64,000 bases of DNA from Blastomussa wellsi (GCA_947652115.1 OX393561.1:30069408-30133407), one strand, 5' to 3'. Shown: positions 1 through 48,537, counted from the stretch's first letter. The notes: generated by a model from the sequence alone, not told the origin. Numbers and translations: made by a program.

Positions 1-954
1 GATTATGGTTGCAAGTGTTTTTATACGAACCGCTTTCAGTTCGTAGCATTATTAGCTGATCTTCATCAGCCAATCGATAAATAACATGTCAAATTCGCAT
101 CAAATACTCGCTTCCTTTCTGCAACACGATCTTCCAGTACTTCCTCCAGGTGAATTTTTTCATGTTTATATTATTAACTCGCCTAAGCGGCTCGTGCAAT
201 TTCAGCTTTTTGAAAAACTCACTCGTGCAAATTAATTCCAAATTGAACTCGAAACCATATGATTACCTATACTAATTAATACCTTTTCTTGTACCACTAT
301 TTTCTGGGATAACAGGATCGTTTTCTGCACCATTACCACCCCCATCAGTAACAATTTCATCTCTCCCACCTGAATTCGAAATTCAATGAATTAGAGATAT
401 CGCATTTAAAAATTAAATAGGCACAATTTCGTACATTATAAAACGTCACTGGTAATCATTATCTTGTTAAATTTGTCGCCAGCTTTAATGTTTTGGCTGG
501 CAATTCATCAGTGCAGTCCACAGTCTGTGGTTTTATATAACTTGACTGCAACTTTGTTATTCGTGAATGGCGGTGTTGCGCAATGCAAAAAAACTCCGAA
601 CACTTATTTGTATGAATAAATCGGAAAAATCATGTTCATCAACTACAGCTGATATTATGAAGCCAAGTGAATCGAAGGCATCCAACGCACTCCTAATCTT
701 TGATTATTACTAGTATAAGAATTAATAAAATAGCATGGTATTGCCGCTATATAATTGATTTTATAAACTGCTGGGTATAGATAGGAAAAGCACTCATGAG
801 GGTCACAGCAGGAAATTTCGGGCTTATTTCGGTGTCGAAAACATCACGATTTTATAATTATATGCCCCCAGCCCTGGCTCAGAAAAATCACCATTAACCA
901 CAAAGTGGTGTTGAATACACTTGAAATTTCTGAACAGAGATCGACTATTCTCTA
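1..954. other. Non-coding stretch, no gene recognised
   Basis: AT-rich sequence with no convincing exon on either strand. The death effector domain gene that starts at 3076 on the minus strand should continue leftwards, so later exons of it could lie here. I could not identify one: the short open frames lack both splice signals and recognisable domains. Confidence 0.5.
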
Positions 955-1063
955 CTAACAATTAGATTATGAGCTTGAGATTTCTATGAGGTGATAGTTG
1001 ATGAGACCGAAGGCCGAATCAACTATCACCTCATAGAAATCGAGAGCGAAAAATCTAATTGTT
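955..1063. mobile_element. Foldback (MITE-like) element
   Basis: A near-perfect inverted repeat. The left arm around 982-1006 (ATTTCTATGAGGTGATAGTT) is mirrored at about 1019-1041, with a short GC-richer loop between. The outer ends are also inverted (AACAATTAGATT on the left, AATCTAATTGTT on the right). There is no coding capacity. It resembles other small palindromic elements in this window that end in AATTGTTA-like sequence. Confidence 0.7.
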
Positions 1064-1371
1064 TTAGTTTTACTTCAAATAATAATTTCCAATTATCTCT
1101 ATACATATAAAAAGTAGTATTAAAGTTCACGCTTTAGCGAAATTGTGCGAGGAATTGTAAGCCTTTAGAAACTTGTAGCCTTGTTCGCGCGCTCATCAAT
1201 TTATTTATTAATTTTGAAGTTTTAAAAGCCGTGTAATGGTAAATGTGCTTCTTTGGTTATTCCCCGAAATTAAATTTAAAAAAAGATCCTCACGCGTGCG
1301 TAATTTGAGGGAAGTGCCTAAACCTATACATCATTTTTCATATACACTGCATGCCACTCAGCACATGTTTG

Positions 1372-1531
1372 GCTTCAAAAGTGTGTCGGGGAATCGATAG
1401 ATCAGCTCTCAAAAAAAGTTATTATAATTCAAAGTTTGTTCACGTACTTTTCTCGGATTGACACAGCATTTGGACTTACATCTTCAAAACGAAAAACAAA
1501 TAAGCTAAAGCCCGACACACTTTTGGAGAAG
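1372..1531. mobile_element. Small inverted-repeat element
   Basis: The sequence CTTCAAAAGTGTGTCGGG at the left end is mirrored by CCCGACACACTTTTGGAGAAG at the right end. The interior is AT-rich and non-coding. This is most likely a non-autonomous DNA transposon; no target duplication is clear. From 1532 to 2129 I see nothing beyond short random frames. Confidence 0.6.
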
Positions 1532-2129
1532 AGGGATTCGTGTACCATTGAGCAAAATTTCACTCTTCTACGATGAATTCTCATATGCAAGCTAGCCGCT
1601 CAAAGATGACAAACTTCACGAAAAATTTTGCCGAGAAATACGGCAAAGAAAGTTTCGTAAACATAGCACTCCTATGGGGAGTGGTTTTCCGGTTTATCAC
1701 CTTACTGTACCAATCAGGTTCAATCTCGCGAAACTCGCGGGAAAGTGGTGGTAGATATTATTTCAAGATCAAAGTATCCATTGCCGACAATTCTGAGGCA
1801 GTGGTTATTTCTTGCGGGTTTTGACCGCGATGGGGAAAACACTGAACAATTTCCGGCCCAGTAAGAGCTTGCGGAAGCCCAGGAAAGTATCCGAATTAGT
1901 AGCAATATTTAGTGTTTCGTTAGGTCGTTGTGACAATTTTTCGCTTTTCGCCACCATTTCTATGTTTCGCAAAAATTCCCTGGTTACTTTTTACGGTACC
2001 ACCGATCAGCCTTTGGAACCCAAGGGCTTTTTTCTCGCTTTTTTTCTGTTGTTTTCTCTCTCCATCCAAAAACTCCAGCCAAAACTGTACTGCAACGACA
2101 GAAGTTAGGGACGCGAGCAAAGGAAATTC

Positions 2130-2379
2130 CATTCTCGTCCCCAGAGCCGCTTGTCCCTCTTAGCCGGCTGGGCCTGTGTAAGGATCAAGTTGCTCTGGGG
2201 ACACACGATTTGATTCGCTAAAATCAAACAAAGGCAGTCCAATCACATCAGCCGTTTTAAAATCCTTCATCGTTAGCACGTTTAAAACGGCTGATGTGAT
2301 TGGACTTCCTTTGTTTGACTGTTCCTCGTGCACAGGCCCAGCCGGCTAAGAGGGACAAGCGGCTCTGGGGACGAGAATG
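2130..2379. mobile_element. Mutator-like foldback MITE with 9-bp target duplication
   Basis: The element starts CATTCTCGTCCCCAGAG and ends with the inverse. It is flanked by a perfect 9-bp direct repeat AGGAAATTC (2121-2129 and 2380-2388). The inside is a second palindrome around AAAACGGCTGATGTGATTGG, so almost the whole 250 bases can fold back. A 9-bp duplication is typical of Mutator-like elements, so the superfamily is inferred. Relatives lie near 3164-3389, 4372-4698 and 40546. Confidence 0.85.
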
Positions 2380-2772
2380 AGGAAATTCCCTCTGTTGGAA
2401 GCCAAATCTAGCAGTGTTGACAGCTCGACACCTTTGAAGTGTGACGTAATGAGTCACGCACAAAAGGTTATTCGCAATAACTCCGGAGTGCAAAAAGATT
2501 TTGGATTTCTATTTTTTGTAAAAGAAAGAAAAATGCATACAGTTTATGTACAATAGAAGTCACACTTTTGAGCGAACCTGTTGGAAATTTTTTCTCTGGA
2601 TTTCAAGTTTATTTGAAAAACTCCAGGGGCAGCCAGCATTCGCTATCGTTCTGGTGCTCAGGTGAGACGAAATGTCTTAAATTACGATTTTAGTTTTTAC
2701 ATGTGGCTATGTATATTTTATGAACTTCATTGAACAATTTGAAGTCGCATCGTATCAAAGGATTGAGCTTAC

Positions 2773-3076
2773 CGTCAGTCTCAACAATGACGGATTCTGA
2801 TACATGAGATTGTATCCTCTGTGCAAGATCCACCCTGCCAATCGTGTGAAACATCTCCTGTAAAAGGGACAGATTTCTTGGGCCAATTGTGATGTCTTGC
2901 TCGAGAATGTCAAAGAATTGTAATCCGCTACCAATGTGCTCTGTTCTTCCGTGAGGAATGAAATCCACGGCAGCAAATTTGAGCATCTCTAAATCTTTAC
3001 CAGATAGATCTAAAGATAACTCGATCAGCAGTTTTCTGTAAGAACTCAAACGGCTTTCTTCCTTTACCGACGCCAT
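2773..3076 (-). CDS. Death effector domain protein, first coding exon (partial gene)
   Basis: A 304-base exon encoding 101 residues from an ATG at 3076. Residues about 12-91 read as a death effector domain: a helix-1 segment YRKLLIELSLDLSGKDL, then LKFAAVDFIP, and near the end GRVDLAQRI, which carries the RxDL charge motif characteristic of the fold. Such domains mediate homotypic assembly of FADD, caspase-8/10 and related proteins in apoptotic and immune signalling. I take a splice donor (GTAAGC, + strand 2767-2772) as the exon end. Without splicing the frame would run on to a stop near 2690, giving 128 residues. The remaining exons are not identified, so FADD-like, caspase-8-like or single-domain adaptors are all possible. 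The gene is divergent from DHX38, with 542 bases between start codons. Confidence 0.8.
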
Positions 3077-3618
3077 GTTGGCACTGTACGCCCGGGCAAT
3101 ATTCGTAGTACTGTTCTGGTGGAAAAGCGGAAGTACTTCCTGCTTCCTTTATTTCGCGTCACGGCCCTCGTCCCCAGAGGCCGCGATCCTTCTGGTCAGC
3201 ACCAAGAATCTCGACCTCTGGCCGTCTCCAAAACCGGAAGTCCGCGAATCACGGACTCATTGTCGAATCTGACAATTCTGATTGGCTGAAAACTACAGAA
3301 CGAGTACTCTGCGCATGCCCACAAGCTGGGCCAGAGGTCTTGATTCTTGGTGCTGACAAAAAGGATCGCGGCCTCTGGGGACGAGAATGGCTCTGCATCA
3401 CGCAATCCTTTCCGTTGCTCCCAGGACTCTTCCTTTTTTCGTGAGGTTAGACCTGGGAACTAAAGAAATAAATAACATGGCGGATGGTTGTCAAAATTGA
3501 CGTCGTACATTCGTATAAAACTCTTCACTTTTCAAGGCAGGATTATTGTATTCTCAGCTAATTTTCGGCTTCGGTGAACCTAATTGTTCCTCGACAAGTT
3601 TCTTACTCTTCAACCGTC
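3077..3618. promoter_or_regulatory. Shared divergent promoter region
   Basis: This is the 542 bases between the start codons of the death effector gene (minus) and DHX38 (+), so both 5' untranslated regions and promoters must lie here or overlap it. No TATA box is evident. A TGCGCATGCCC stretch near 3312 resembles an NRF1 site (YGCGCAYGCGC). About 226 bases of the interval are a foldback transposon (3164-3389). The promoter role is inferred from gene geometry. Confidence 0.55.
3164..3389. mobile_element. Foldback MITE, same family as 2130-2379, in the divergent promoter
   Basis: The left arm CTCGTCCCCAGAGGCCGCGATCC is mirrored by GGATCGCGGCCTCTGGGGACGAG before a final AATG. A second inverted stretch (AGCACCAAGAATC) adds to the stem. 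The terminal CATT of the left end is altered and no target duplication is visible, so the copy looks older than the one at 2130. Confidence 0.8.
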
Positions 3619-40884
<37,266 letters not shown>

Positions 40885-41538
40885 TATAAGCATTGAAGGA
40901 ATCAAGATTGCCCTTTACTAGGACACACAAAGCGCTTGATTTCTCCACTCTTCGCTTTTACGCTGGAGTCAAGTCAATCTGTTGATGAAGAACCTCAAAT
41001 GAGTCTCAGTGGTCTTAATGAGCGTTGTGCCAAAAAGAGAATCATCGATTTTTCCCCACGTTTGATAGAATGAGGGTGAGATGGTACTTCCATGTCTGCA
41101 TTGGTTTTCGTACAGAAGAGCTGCACGGTTTTTGGACTGACCTTTATGGCTGCGGGAGATAACGGGAATATTATCCAATGGAACATGCTATAACACGAAC
41201 AAACGCGGGTGACTCACCGAGTTTGTTAGTTTACGCACACTTACGTTTTTGTGATTCGCGGATTGTGTCCCCTATTTCAGTACATAAAATCGGATGACTG
41301 TCAAGCTTTTCATTGGAAAGCAGGAGCATTTGGACACGTTGGAGACTTAAAAGCTTGACTTAATATAAGTCACAAACGCCTGGCTTGTAGCAAATAATGA
41401 AATCTGGCTGTCTGGCATTCTTTTCCGCGAAGAGAATTAGCCAACCTACCCAACCTATAATCAAGAACGGAATGTACAAAATCGTAACGATCACGGTCTC
41501 GCTCAGAAGTGAATGCTAAATGTATTTTGTTAAATTGT

Positions 41539-41544
41539 AAATAA
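41539..41544 (+). terminator. Probable DHX38 polyadenylation signal
   Basis: Canonical AATAAA about 655 bases after the stop codon, followed by a T-rich region. It is the first canonical copy I see downstream of the stop. Confidence 0.6.
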
Positions 41545-42970
41545 AATGTAAAGCTGGTGTTTTATTTTAAAAGTAACTTCACTAAGCTACCTATGTGGCA
41601 TCTGAAGTTTTAAATCACCCTCACGTTTGAAGACAGTTTGATAAATCCTCCGTTTTCGCCTGTACGATATGGCTCCGTTTGCAATATTAAATTTTCACAT
41701 TGAATAACATGTTTAATGATGTACTGGACAGATAAGGTTTTAATTTTCACTTTTAAAGTCTAACATTTTACCAGTTTCCTGTCGATTCCATTACTACATT
41801 TTTCGGGGCTTCACTAAAAAAAAAGTCGTTGACGCCATTGCCAAAGTGATTTGGTCAGGCGCAGATAATTTGAAATGCAAAGACACTCGTTTGTTTAATA
41901 AAAATGAAAAAGATGTACACTCAGCAACTATTTTATTTCCATTTCCTACCTTCAATTAATCGCAAATAGAAATAGACGTTTGACTGCGATTGAGATAGCA
42001 TGCTATAAAAAAAACAATCTATTGATCGTTCTGAAACATTTGGTGCGTGGCGCCAAAGTTTGAAAATTTTAAATTGCAAATTATACACGTGATGAATTTT
42101 TAACCGCTCGTTTGTTCACATCCTTGTTCAAAATTTAGACAGCCAGAAAGGTTTCTTTGCCTTCACTGCCACGATACAGTGTCAAGGGATAAAACTTATG
42201 GTTTGGAGCTGGGCTGTAACGAAACGTAATTGTACTTTCAACAAGAACTTCAAATGCATTTGAAGCAAGAATTTGAAGCAAACATTACGAGCATATGCGT
42301 TGCTTGAAGAGAACAAAGATGTCCGTAAAGTGTATTGTTAGGGAATGGTTCTTGCGTCTCTCTGAAGGCAACACTGCGAACGAAATAGTCATGTAGTTTG
42401 AAGAGCTTATACGGCTTTTACTCTCGGAAAATCGTTGCACAAGTAAATGTACAGGCACATCCTTTGTGTACGAACCTGTGAAACTCACCAGTGACGTAAA
42501 ACAAAGAACGAACAAGACAACAAAGAACCTCGAAACAATATAGAACAGAAAAACAATAGTTCAAAAACAAAGAGGAGGAACAGGCTTTTACACCGAGGTA
42601 AACCAAGAAGAGCTAGACTATTCCTCGCTACATTTAGTCCAATCCAGGCTGATCAAAATTGAAATTTGTGACAGAAAACGATAGTCAGCTTGAACTATAT
42701 ACAGATAAAATAAGTCAATTCATTCAGGTCAATTTGCCCGAAAATTAAATTTGTGCGGAAACCTGATAAACATTAGTAAAAATGCCAACATATATTGCTA
42801 CCGGCTGAGAATCATGCACAAAATCTATTTTTGCATGCATGCACATCAAAATTCCTATCGAAGTATGGTTTGGTTTTTCCTTTGTTTTAGGGATAAACTG
42901 CTAAACAAATGGCCAAGGAATGCCAGACGCCTAAAAATGGCAAGTTTCAGAAATGGCAAAAGAATAAGCT
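41545..42970. other. Intergenic, no gene recognised
   Basis: AT-rich; only short frames without domains or splice context. Confidence 0.45.
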
Positions 42971-43017
42971 TCGTACTAAGGAAAACTTATCTCTCTCCAC
43001 TAACTAGCATTTCTTTC

Positions 43018-45777
43018 ATACTTTTAGTAAGAGTTTGCATTGGAGTTCTGATCCTTGTGGCAGCAGGAGTAAGGGAGGACTAAGGTGTAGACAGCATAAA
43101 TAAGGTGTAGAAAGCAGGAGTAAGGTGTAGCAGGCAGGAGTAAGGTGTAGCAAGCGGGAGTAAGGTGTAGGAAGCAGGAGTAAGGTGTAGGAAGCAGGAG
43201 TAAGGTGTAGGGAGCGGGAGTAAGGTGTAGGAAGCGGGAGTAAGGTGTAGCAAGCGGGAGAAAGGTGTAGCAAGCGGGAGTAAGGTGTAGCAAGCGGGAG
43301 TAAGGTGGAGCAAGCGGGAATAAGGTGTAGCAAGTGGGAGTAAGGTGTAGCAAGCAGGAGTAAGGTGTAGCAAGCAGGAGTAAGGTGTAGAAGGCAGGAG
43401 TAAGGTGTAGAAGGCAGGAGTAAGGTGTAGCAAGCAGGAGTAAGGTGTAGCAAGCAGGAGTAAGGTGTAGCAAGCAGGAGTAAGGTGTAGCAGGCAGGAG
43501 TAAGGTCTAACAAGCGGGAGTAAGGTGTAGCAAGCGGGAGTAAGGTGTAGCAAGCAGGAGTAATTTGTAGCATGCGGGAGTAAGGTGTAGCAAGCGGGAG
43601 TAAAGTGTAGCAAGCGGGAGTAACGTGTATCAAGCGGGAGTAAGGTGTAGCGAGTAAGAGTAAGGTGTAACAAGCAGAAGTAAGGTGTAGCAAGCAGGAG
43701 TAAGGTGTAGCAAGCGGGAGTAAGATGTAGCAAGCGGGAGTAAGGTGCAACAAGCGGGAGTAAGGTGTAGCAAGCAGGAGTAAGGTGTAGCAAGCGGGAG
43801 TAAGCTGTAGCGAGCAGGAGAAAGGTGTATCAAGCGGGAGTAAGGTGTAGCAAGCAGGAGTAAGGTGTAGCAAGCAGGAGTAAGGTGCAGCAAGCAGGAG
43901 TAAGGTGTAGCAAGCGGGAGTAAGGTGTAGCAAGCAGGATTAAGATGTACGAAGCAGGCGTAAGGTGTAGCAAGCAGGAGTAAGGTGTACGAAGCAGGAG
44001 TAAGGTGTAGCAAGCAGGAGTAAGGTGTACGAAGCAGGAGTAAGGTGTAGCAAGCGGGAGTAAGGTGTACGAAGCAGGAGTAAGGTGTAGCAAACAGGAG
44101 TAAGGTGTACGAAGCAGGCGTAAGGTGTAGCAAGCAGGAGAAAGGTGTAGCAAGCGCGAGTAAGGTGTAGCAAGCGGGAGTAAGGTGTAGCAAGCAGGAG
44201 TAAGGTGTAGGAAGCGCGAGTAAGGTGTAGCAAGCGGGAGTAAGGTGTAGCAAGCAGGAGTAAGGTGTAGGAAGCAGGAGTAAGGTGTAGCAAGCGGGAG
44301 TAAGGTGTAGCAAGCGGGAGGAAGATGTAGCAAGCAGGAGTAAGGTATAGGAAGCAGGAGTAAGGTGTAGGAAGCAGGAGTAAGATGTAGCAAGCAGGAG
44401 TAGAGTGTAGCAAGCAGGAGTAAGGTGTAGCAAGCAGGAGTAGGGGGTAGGAAGGTGTCGCAAGCAGGAGTAAGGTTTAGCAGGCAGGAGTAAGGTGTAG
44501 CAAGCAGGGGTAAGTTGTAGCAAGCGGGAGTAAGGCGTAGCAAGCGGGAGTAAGGTGTAGCAAGCAGCGTAAGGTATAGCAAGCAGGAGTAAGGTGTAGC
44601 AAGCAGGAGTAAGGTGTAGAAAGCAGGATTAAGGTGTAGCAAGCAGGAGTAAGGTATAGTAAGCAGGATTAAGGTGTAGCAAGCAGGAGTTAGGTGTAGG
44701 AAGCAGTAGTAAGGTGTAGCAAGCAGGATTAAGGTGTAGCAAGCAGGAGTAAGGTGTAGCAAGCAGGAGTAAGGTGTAGCAAGCAGGAGTAAGGTATAGC
44801 CAGCAGGAGTTAGGTCTAGGAAGCAGTAGTAAGGTGTAGCAAGCAGGAGTAAGGTGTAGCAAGCAGGAGTAAGGTATAGCAAGCGGGTGTTAGGTGTAGC
44901 AAGCGGGAGTAAGGTTTAGCAAGCGGGAGAAAGGTGTAGCAAGCGGGAGTAAGGGTTAGCAAGCAGGAGTAAGGTGTAGCAAGCGGGTGTAAGGTGTAGC
45001 AAGCAGGAGTAAGGTGTGGCAAGCAGGAGTAAGGTGTAGGAAGCAGGGTTAAGGTGTAGCAAGCGGGAGGAAGGTGTAGCAAGCGGGAGCAAGGTGCAGC
45101 AAGCGGGAGCAAGGGGTAGCAAGCGGGAGTAAGGTGTAGCAAGCAGGAGTAAGGTGTAGCAAGCAGGAGTAAGGTGTAGCAAGCAGGAGTAAGGTTTAGC
45201 AAGCAGGGGTAAGTTGTAGCAAGCGGGAGTAAGGCGTAGCAAGCGGGAGTAAGGTGTAGCAAGCAGGAGTAAGGTATAGCAAGCAGGAGTAAGGTGTAGC
45301 AAGCAGGAGTAAGGTGTAGCAAGCAGGAGTAAGGTGAAGCAAGCAGGAGTAAGGTGTGGCAAGCAGGAGTAAGGTGTAGGAAGCAGGGTTAAGGTGTAGC
45401 AAGCGGGAGGAAGGTGTAGCAAGCGGGAGCAAGGTGCAGCAAGCGGGAGCAAGGTGTAGCAAGCGGGAGTAAGGTGTAGCAAGCGGGAGTAAGGTGTAGC
45501 AAGCGGGAGTGAAGTGTAGGAAGCGGGAGTGAGGTGTAGGAAGCGGGAGTGAGGTGTAGCAAGCAGGAGTGAGGTGTAGCAAGCAGGAGTGAGGTGTAGC
45601 AAGCAGGAGTGAGGTGTAGCAAGCGGGAGTGAGGTTTAGCAAGCGGGAGTAAGGTGTAGAAGGCAGGAGTAAGATGTAGCAAGCAGGAGTAAGATTTAGC
45701 AAGCAGGAGTAAGGTGTAGCAAGTATCAGAGGCAATGTACCACAAGGATGAGAACTCCAAACTCTTGCTAAAAGTAT
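43018..45777. mobile_element. Inverted-repeat element enclosing a minisatellite
   Basis: The left arm 43018-43060 (ATACTTTTAGTAAGAGTTTG then GGAGTTCTGATCCTTGTGG) and right arm 45740-45777 are inverted copies. They differ by a 5-base insertion and about two substitutions. Weaker inverted similarity extends outward (CTAGCATTTCTTTC versus the inverse of GAATTACTAG). The whole interior is the 20-base array, so this looks like a foldback element whose core expanded. Confidence 0.7.
43081..45722. repeat. 20-bp minisatellite, roughly 130 copies
   Basis: Unit TAAGGTGTAGCAAGCAGGAG, with common variants CAAGCGGGAG, GAAGCAGGAG and GTGTAC. Register slips occur near 44455 and 44570. The minus strand of the unit has no stop codon in any frame, so the array creates several overlapping frames of up to 350 residues with a 20-residue period. 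These are a by-product, not genes. Confidence 0.97.
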
Positions 45778-45829
45778 AAACGAATTACTAGACAGAGGAG
45801 GTAGGCGGGAAGTTGTGGTTTCCACATCC

Positions 45830-46436
45830 CCTTTTCCTTCCTTGTCATTTCTAAGGCACCTGCAAAAGAACCTTTAAATAATAGTATTTAGTAAACCACA
45901 AACAACTCTGTAAAGTAATTACAACAAACGAGTCAATAAAATGTTTTCAACAGTTTCAGTGTAACTATCTTTTACAGACATTGCTGAACAACCAAAAATT
46001 CGTTATCAGATTCGGATAAAGATTTCCTCGTAATCTAGTTATTTTGGAAGGTGACATGTTAAAAACAAAATTCTAAATTACAAATCTTGTGTTACTATAC
46101 TCTAATAGCGATTACCTAGTTGCTTACCACAATGTTAAAACCACCCGGTGAAACGCCCCTCCGCTTTTGGCCGTAAACACTCGGTTGCTCTAAGCCACAG
46201 CTACAGAACTAGATTACGAACTAAGTATAAAACTGATCACCATTTCACAAAACCCATGGGCAAAATTAAACACAATTATACAATTACAGATTTCCCTGAC
46301 TGTAAAAGTTGTGAATGAAAGATTGAAAGAAAAGAATGAAAGAAAATCGCCTTAACACTATAAATCAAACTTAACTGTTCGTGAACGACAAACTGCAGAG
46401 GCCGGAAAACACTTTAGGCGACAAGTCGCTCTATAT
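45830..46436. other. Intergenic, no gene recognised
   Basis: No exon, repeat array or element ends identified. Confidence 0.4.
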
Positions 46437-47582
46437 GTAGTCTCCTACGCTACCGTTATTAGGGGATTGCGTTTCACTTGTCCCCACTAACGTCTGCTTA
46501 ACCGAGGCCAACATTCCTTTCCGCCGCTTCGCCAATCAGATTTTACCTACTAAAATCCGGAAAGCCGACCTTCACCTTGACCGCCGCTTAGCCAATCACA
46601 TTTTACCAACTAAAATCCCCACGACGACTCTCCCGCCGCGAGAAACGCGATGAGATGAACCTGCCAGGGACGATTGATTTTGCTCCAAGTCAGAGATTTC
46701 TCTGGTAAATTCATTTTAAATGAAAGCAAGTTCTGAATTTGCGAAGGGAAACTTATTTACTGAAGGAAAGACGTAATTTATCAACTGGCTACGGTAAGTC
46801 GTTTGTTATCAAGCTTTGCCTTCAGTGTGTTCGACACTCTCATTGGTTTTCAGTTTTCATATTTTTCCCCACAGTTCCGCAAAAAGACGTACAATCCAGC
46901 AACGAATTACTGAAGTTCAGCCAATGAAAAGCTAGCCTATGGGTCAAAGTTTTCACGGTTCCTCGTAGTGATTTTGGTGTTCGGAAAAATATTATTTCAA
47001 GTGTGTGCGCCGTTCATAATCGTCGGTTGCTCAAACCCTATTTTAAGCAAATGGAGGCCTCAAATCAAAGGGCCAATGGACTATCGAAAGGAGATGTTGA
47101 ACATATTTTCAAGCCAGCCTTTTAACCCAGCAGCGCTGGACGTTTTAAATCGTTCTGTGGCACGTTCGTCGAATGAATGTTCAGTGCGGCGAAGTTGTAT
47201 TCGCCTTGACTGGCTCTTTCCAATTTTACCCTTCGATTTGTTCGCTCGTAAATACCACGGATGTGGACCTCTTTGATGATTTCTAAATTAATTCCGCTTT
47301 GCGTTTTCGAGTTGGCGAAGTCTTTTGTAGCATTTTATAGCGTTGAAATAAATATTTCTGATCCACTGTTGTGTTCATGGGAGAGAGATCATCTTTCCCA
47401 AAATATTAACCCTTCCAACGTATGACAGAATCAGACTCCTCGCACGCTTACCTCTTGTATTCACAATAAATAATATTTTGGTGTTTCAACCATCGAAATA
47501 CACCAAAGTATTGTATCCAACAGCGCCGGCGAAGAACGGATTCGCGGGAAATTTTATAACGATCGTTTTCAATGCCTACAGA

Positions 47583-47762
47583 CGCTTTTCATTCAACTAA
47601 TTTATTCCGAAGTTTTCACGTTACCAGGCACCAGCCAATAGCGAAGCTCCATCTTTCTGTATATAAAAACACACGACGCACAATTCCTTGATTCGCTCCG
47701 ACCAAGGGCTAACGCTCGAAACGTCAGCTCTTGAATCTCTTTACGGTGGCCAATTGACATAC
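47583..47762 (+). mobile_element. Penelope-like element 3' end fragment
   Basis: Matches 15427-15601 almost throughout, from CTTTTCATTCAACTAATTTA through CCAGGCACCAGCCAATAGCG to CTTTACGGTGGCCAATTGAC. No coding part is included beyond the last codons. It lies inside the element at 46437-47900. Confidence 0.85.
47690..47737 (+). ncRNA. Hammerhead-like signature, second copy (degenerate)
   Basis: GATTCGCT, CCGACCA, GGGCTAACGCTC hairpin, GAAA, C, GTC, AGC...GAATC. Compared with CUGANGA, the box has a C for U at position 4 and a C for G at position 8. Confidence 0.4.
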
Positions 47763-47904
47763 CAAATTATACAGACAATGCTGATTGGTTAGTTTGTCTG
47801 GCAAGAGACAATGGGAAAGGAATGTTGGTCGCGGGTACGCAGGCTTTTGTGGGGACGAATGCTAACGCAATCCCCTAATAACGCCTGCGTAGGAGGCTAC
47901 TCTG

Positions 47905-48537
47905 TATGCAGTGCTGCTTCCACAACAAGTCGGTGCGACAGAATTTTTGTCTTCGATAAGTCGCACGGATTGAAGCTGGTTTTAATTTTAGCAAATGACC
48001 GCACCGACAAAATACTGTTACTGTCAAACGAGATGATTTTCGCATCAACTTGTCGCCTGATGTGGCTCGGCCTTCAAATGTGAATAATTTAAAATTACCC
48101 ATTTATATATTGTTAATAAAAAAATTTGAATATCTTTGAATTTCTCGTATTTTTTGCAACGTAGATATACGCGTTTGTTCTGAAATGTTGTGCCGTTTTC
48201 TTCCCTCACCAAAGTACTTTTCGTACAAAAATGTAATTATGAAAAAGCACTGCTTTGCTTTATCGTCTCAAATGCAAGATGAAAATTAAATCCAAAGAGC
48301 AAAAAGAGCTGCAATTTGAATTGAAATTCTGCCTAAATTTTTGCACGCCCGTTGATTCCCTGATTTTAACCGATCTTTATTCCTTTTCCCTCTGTTTATC
48401 ATCTTTGACTTCTTTAAAGGAATTAAAAAACAGGCAAAGTCTTAGGCGCTTCACTTTCCGCTACGTCATCAGGTTACATCTATTATCTCCATCGTAGAGT
48501 TTAATGACTTTGACTTAGACTAGGTTTACACTAGAGG
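47905..48537. other. Intergenic, no gene recognised
   Basis: A short + frame (48255-48497) has no recognisable domain. Confidence 0.4.

Larger units (their letters stand above)
46437..47900. mobile_element. 1.46-kb terminal-inverted-repeat element (non-autonomous)
   Basis: The left end GTAGTCTCCTACGC followed by GTTATTAGGGGATTGCGTTT is mirrored by AACGCAATCCCCTAATAAC and GCGTAGGAGGCTAC, about 50 bases with few changes. No transposase is recognisable. Two short direct repeats (CCGCCGCTTCGCCAATCAGA / CCGCCGCTTAGCCAATCACA) lie near 46520 and 46581. A Penelope 3' end sits inside. Confidence 0.75.

Noticed and set aside
1..160. Minus-strand helical-looking frame (HLEEVLEDRVAERKRVFD)
   Set aside because: No acceptor precedes it and a stop follows; considered as a later exon of the death effector gene but unsupported.
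2690..2772. Extension of the death effector frame to a stop at 2690
   Set aside because: A consensus donor GTAAGC sits at the end of the domain exon, so the extension is more likely intron; retained only as an alternative.
43016..45825. Long overlapping minus-strand frames (up to 350 residues) of Leu/Thr/Cys/Tyr-rich repeats
   Set aside because: They arise because the 20-base minisatellite has no stop codon in any frame on that strand. Three frames are open at once, with no start context or splice structure.
46968..47276. 102-residue + frame
   Set aside because: Lies inside a terminal-inverted-repeat element and shows no known domain.
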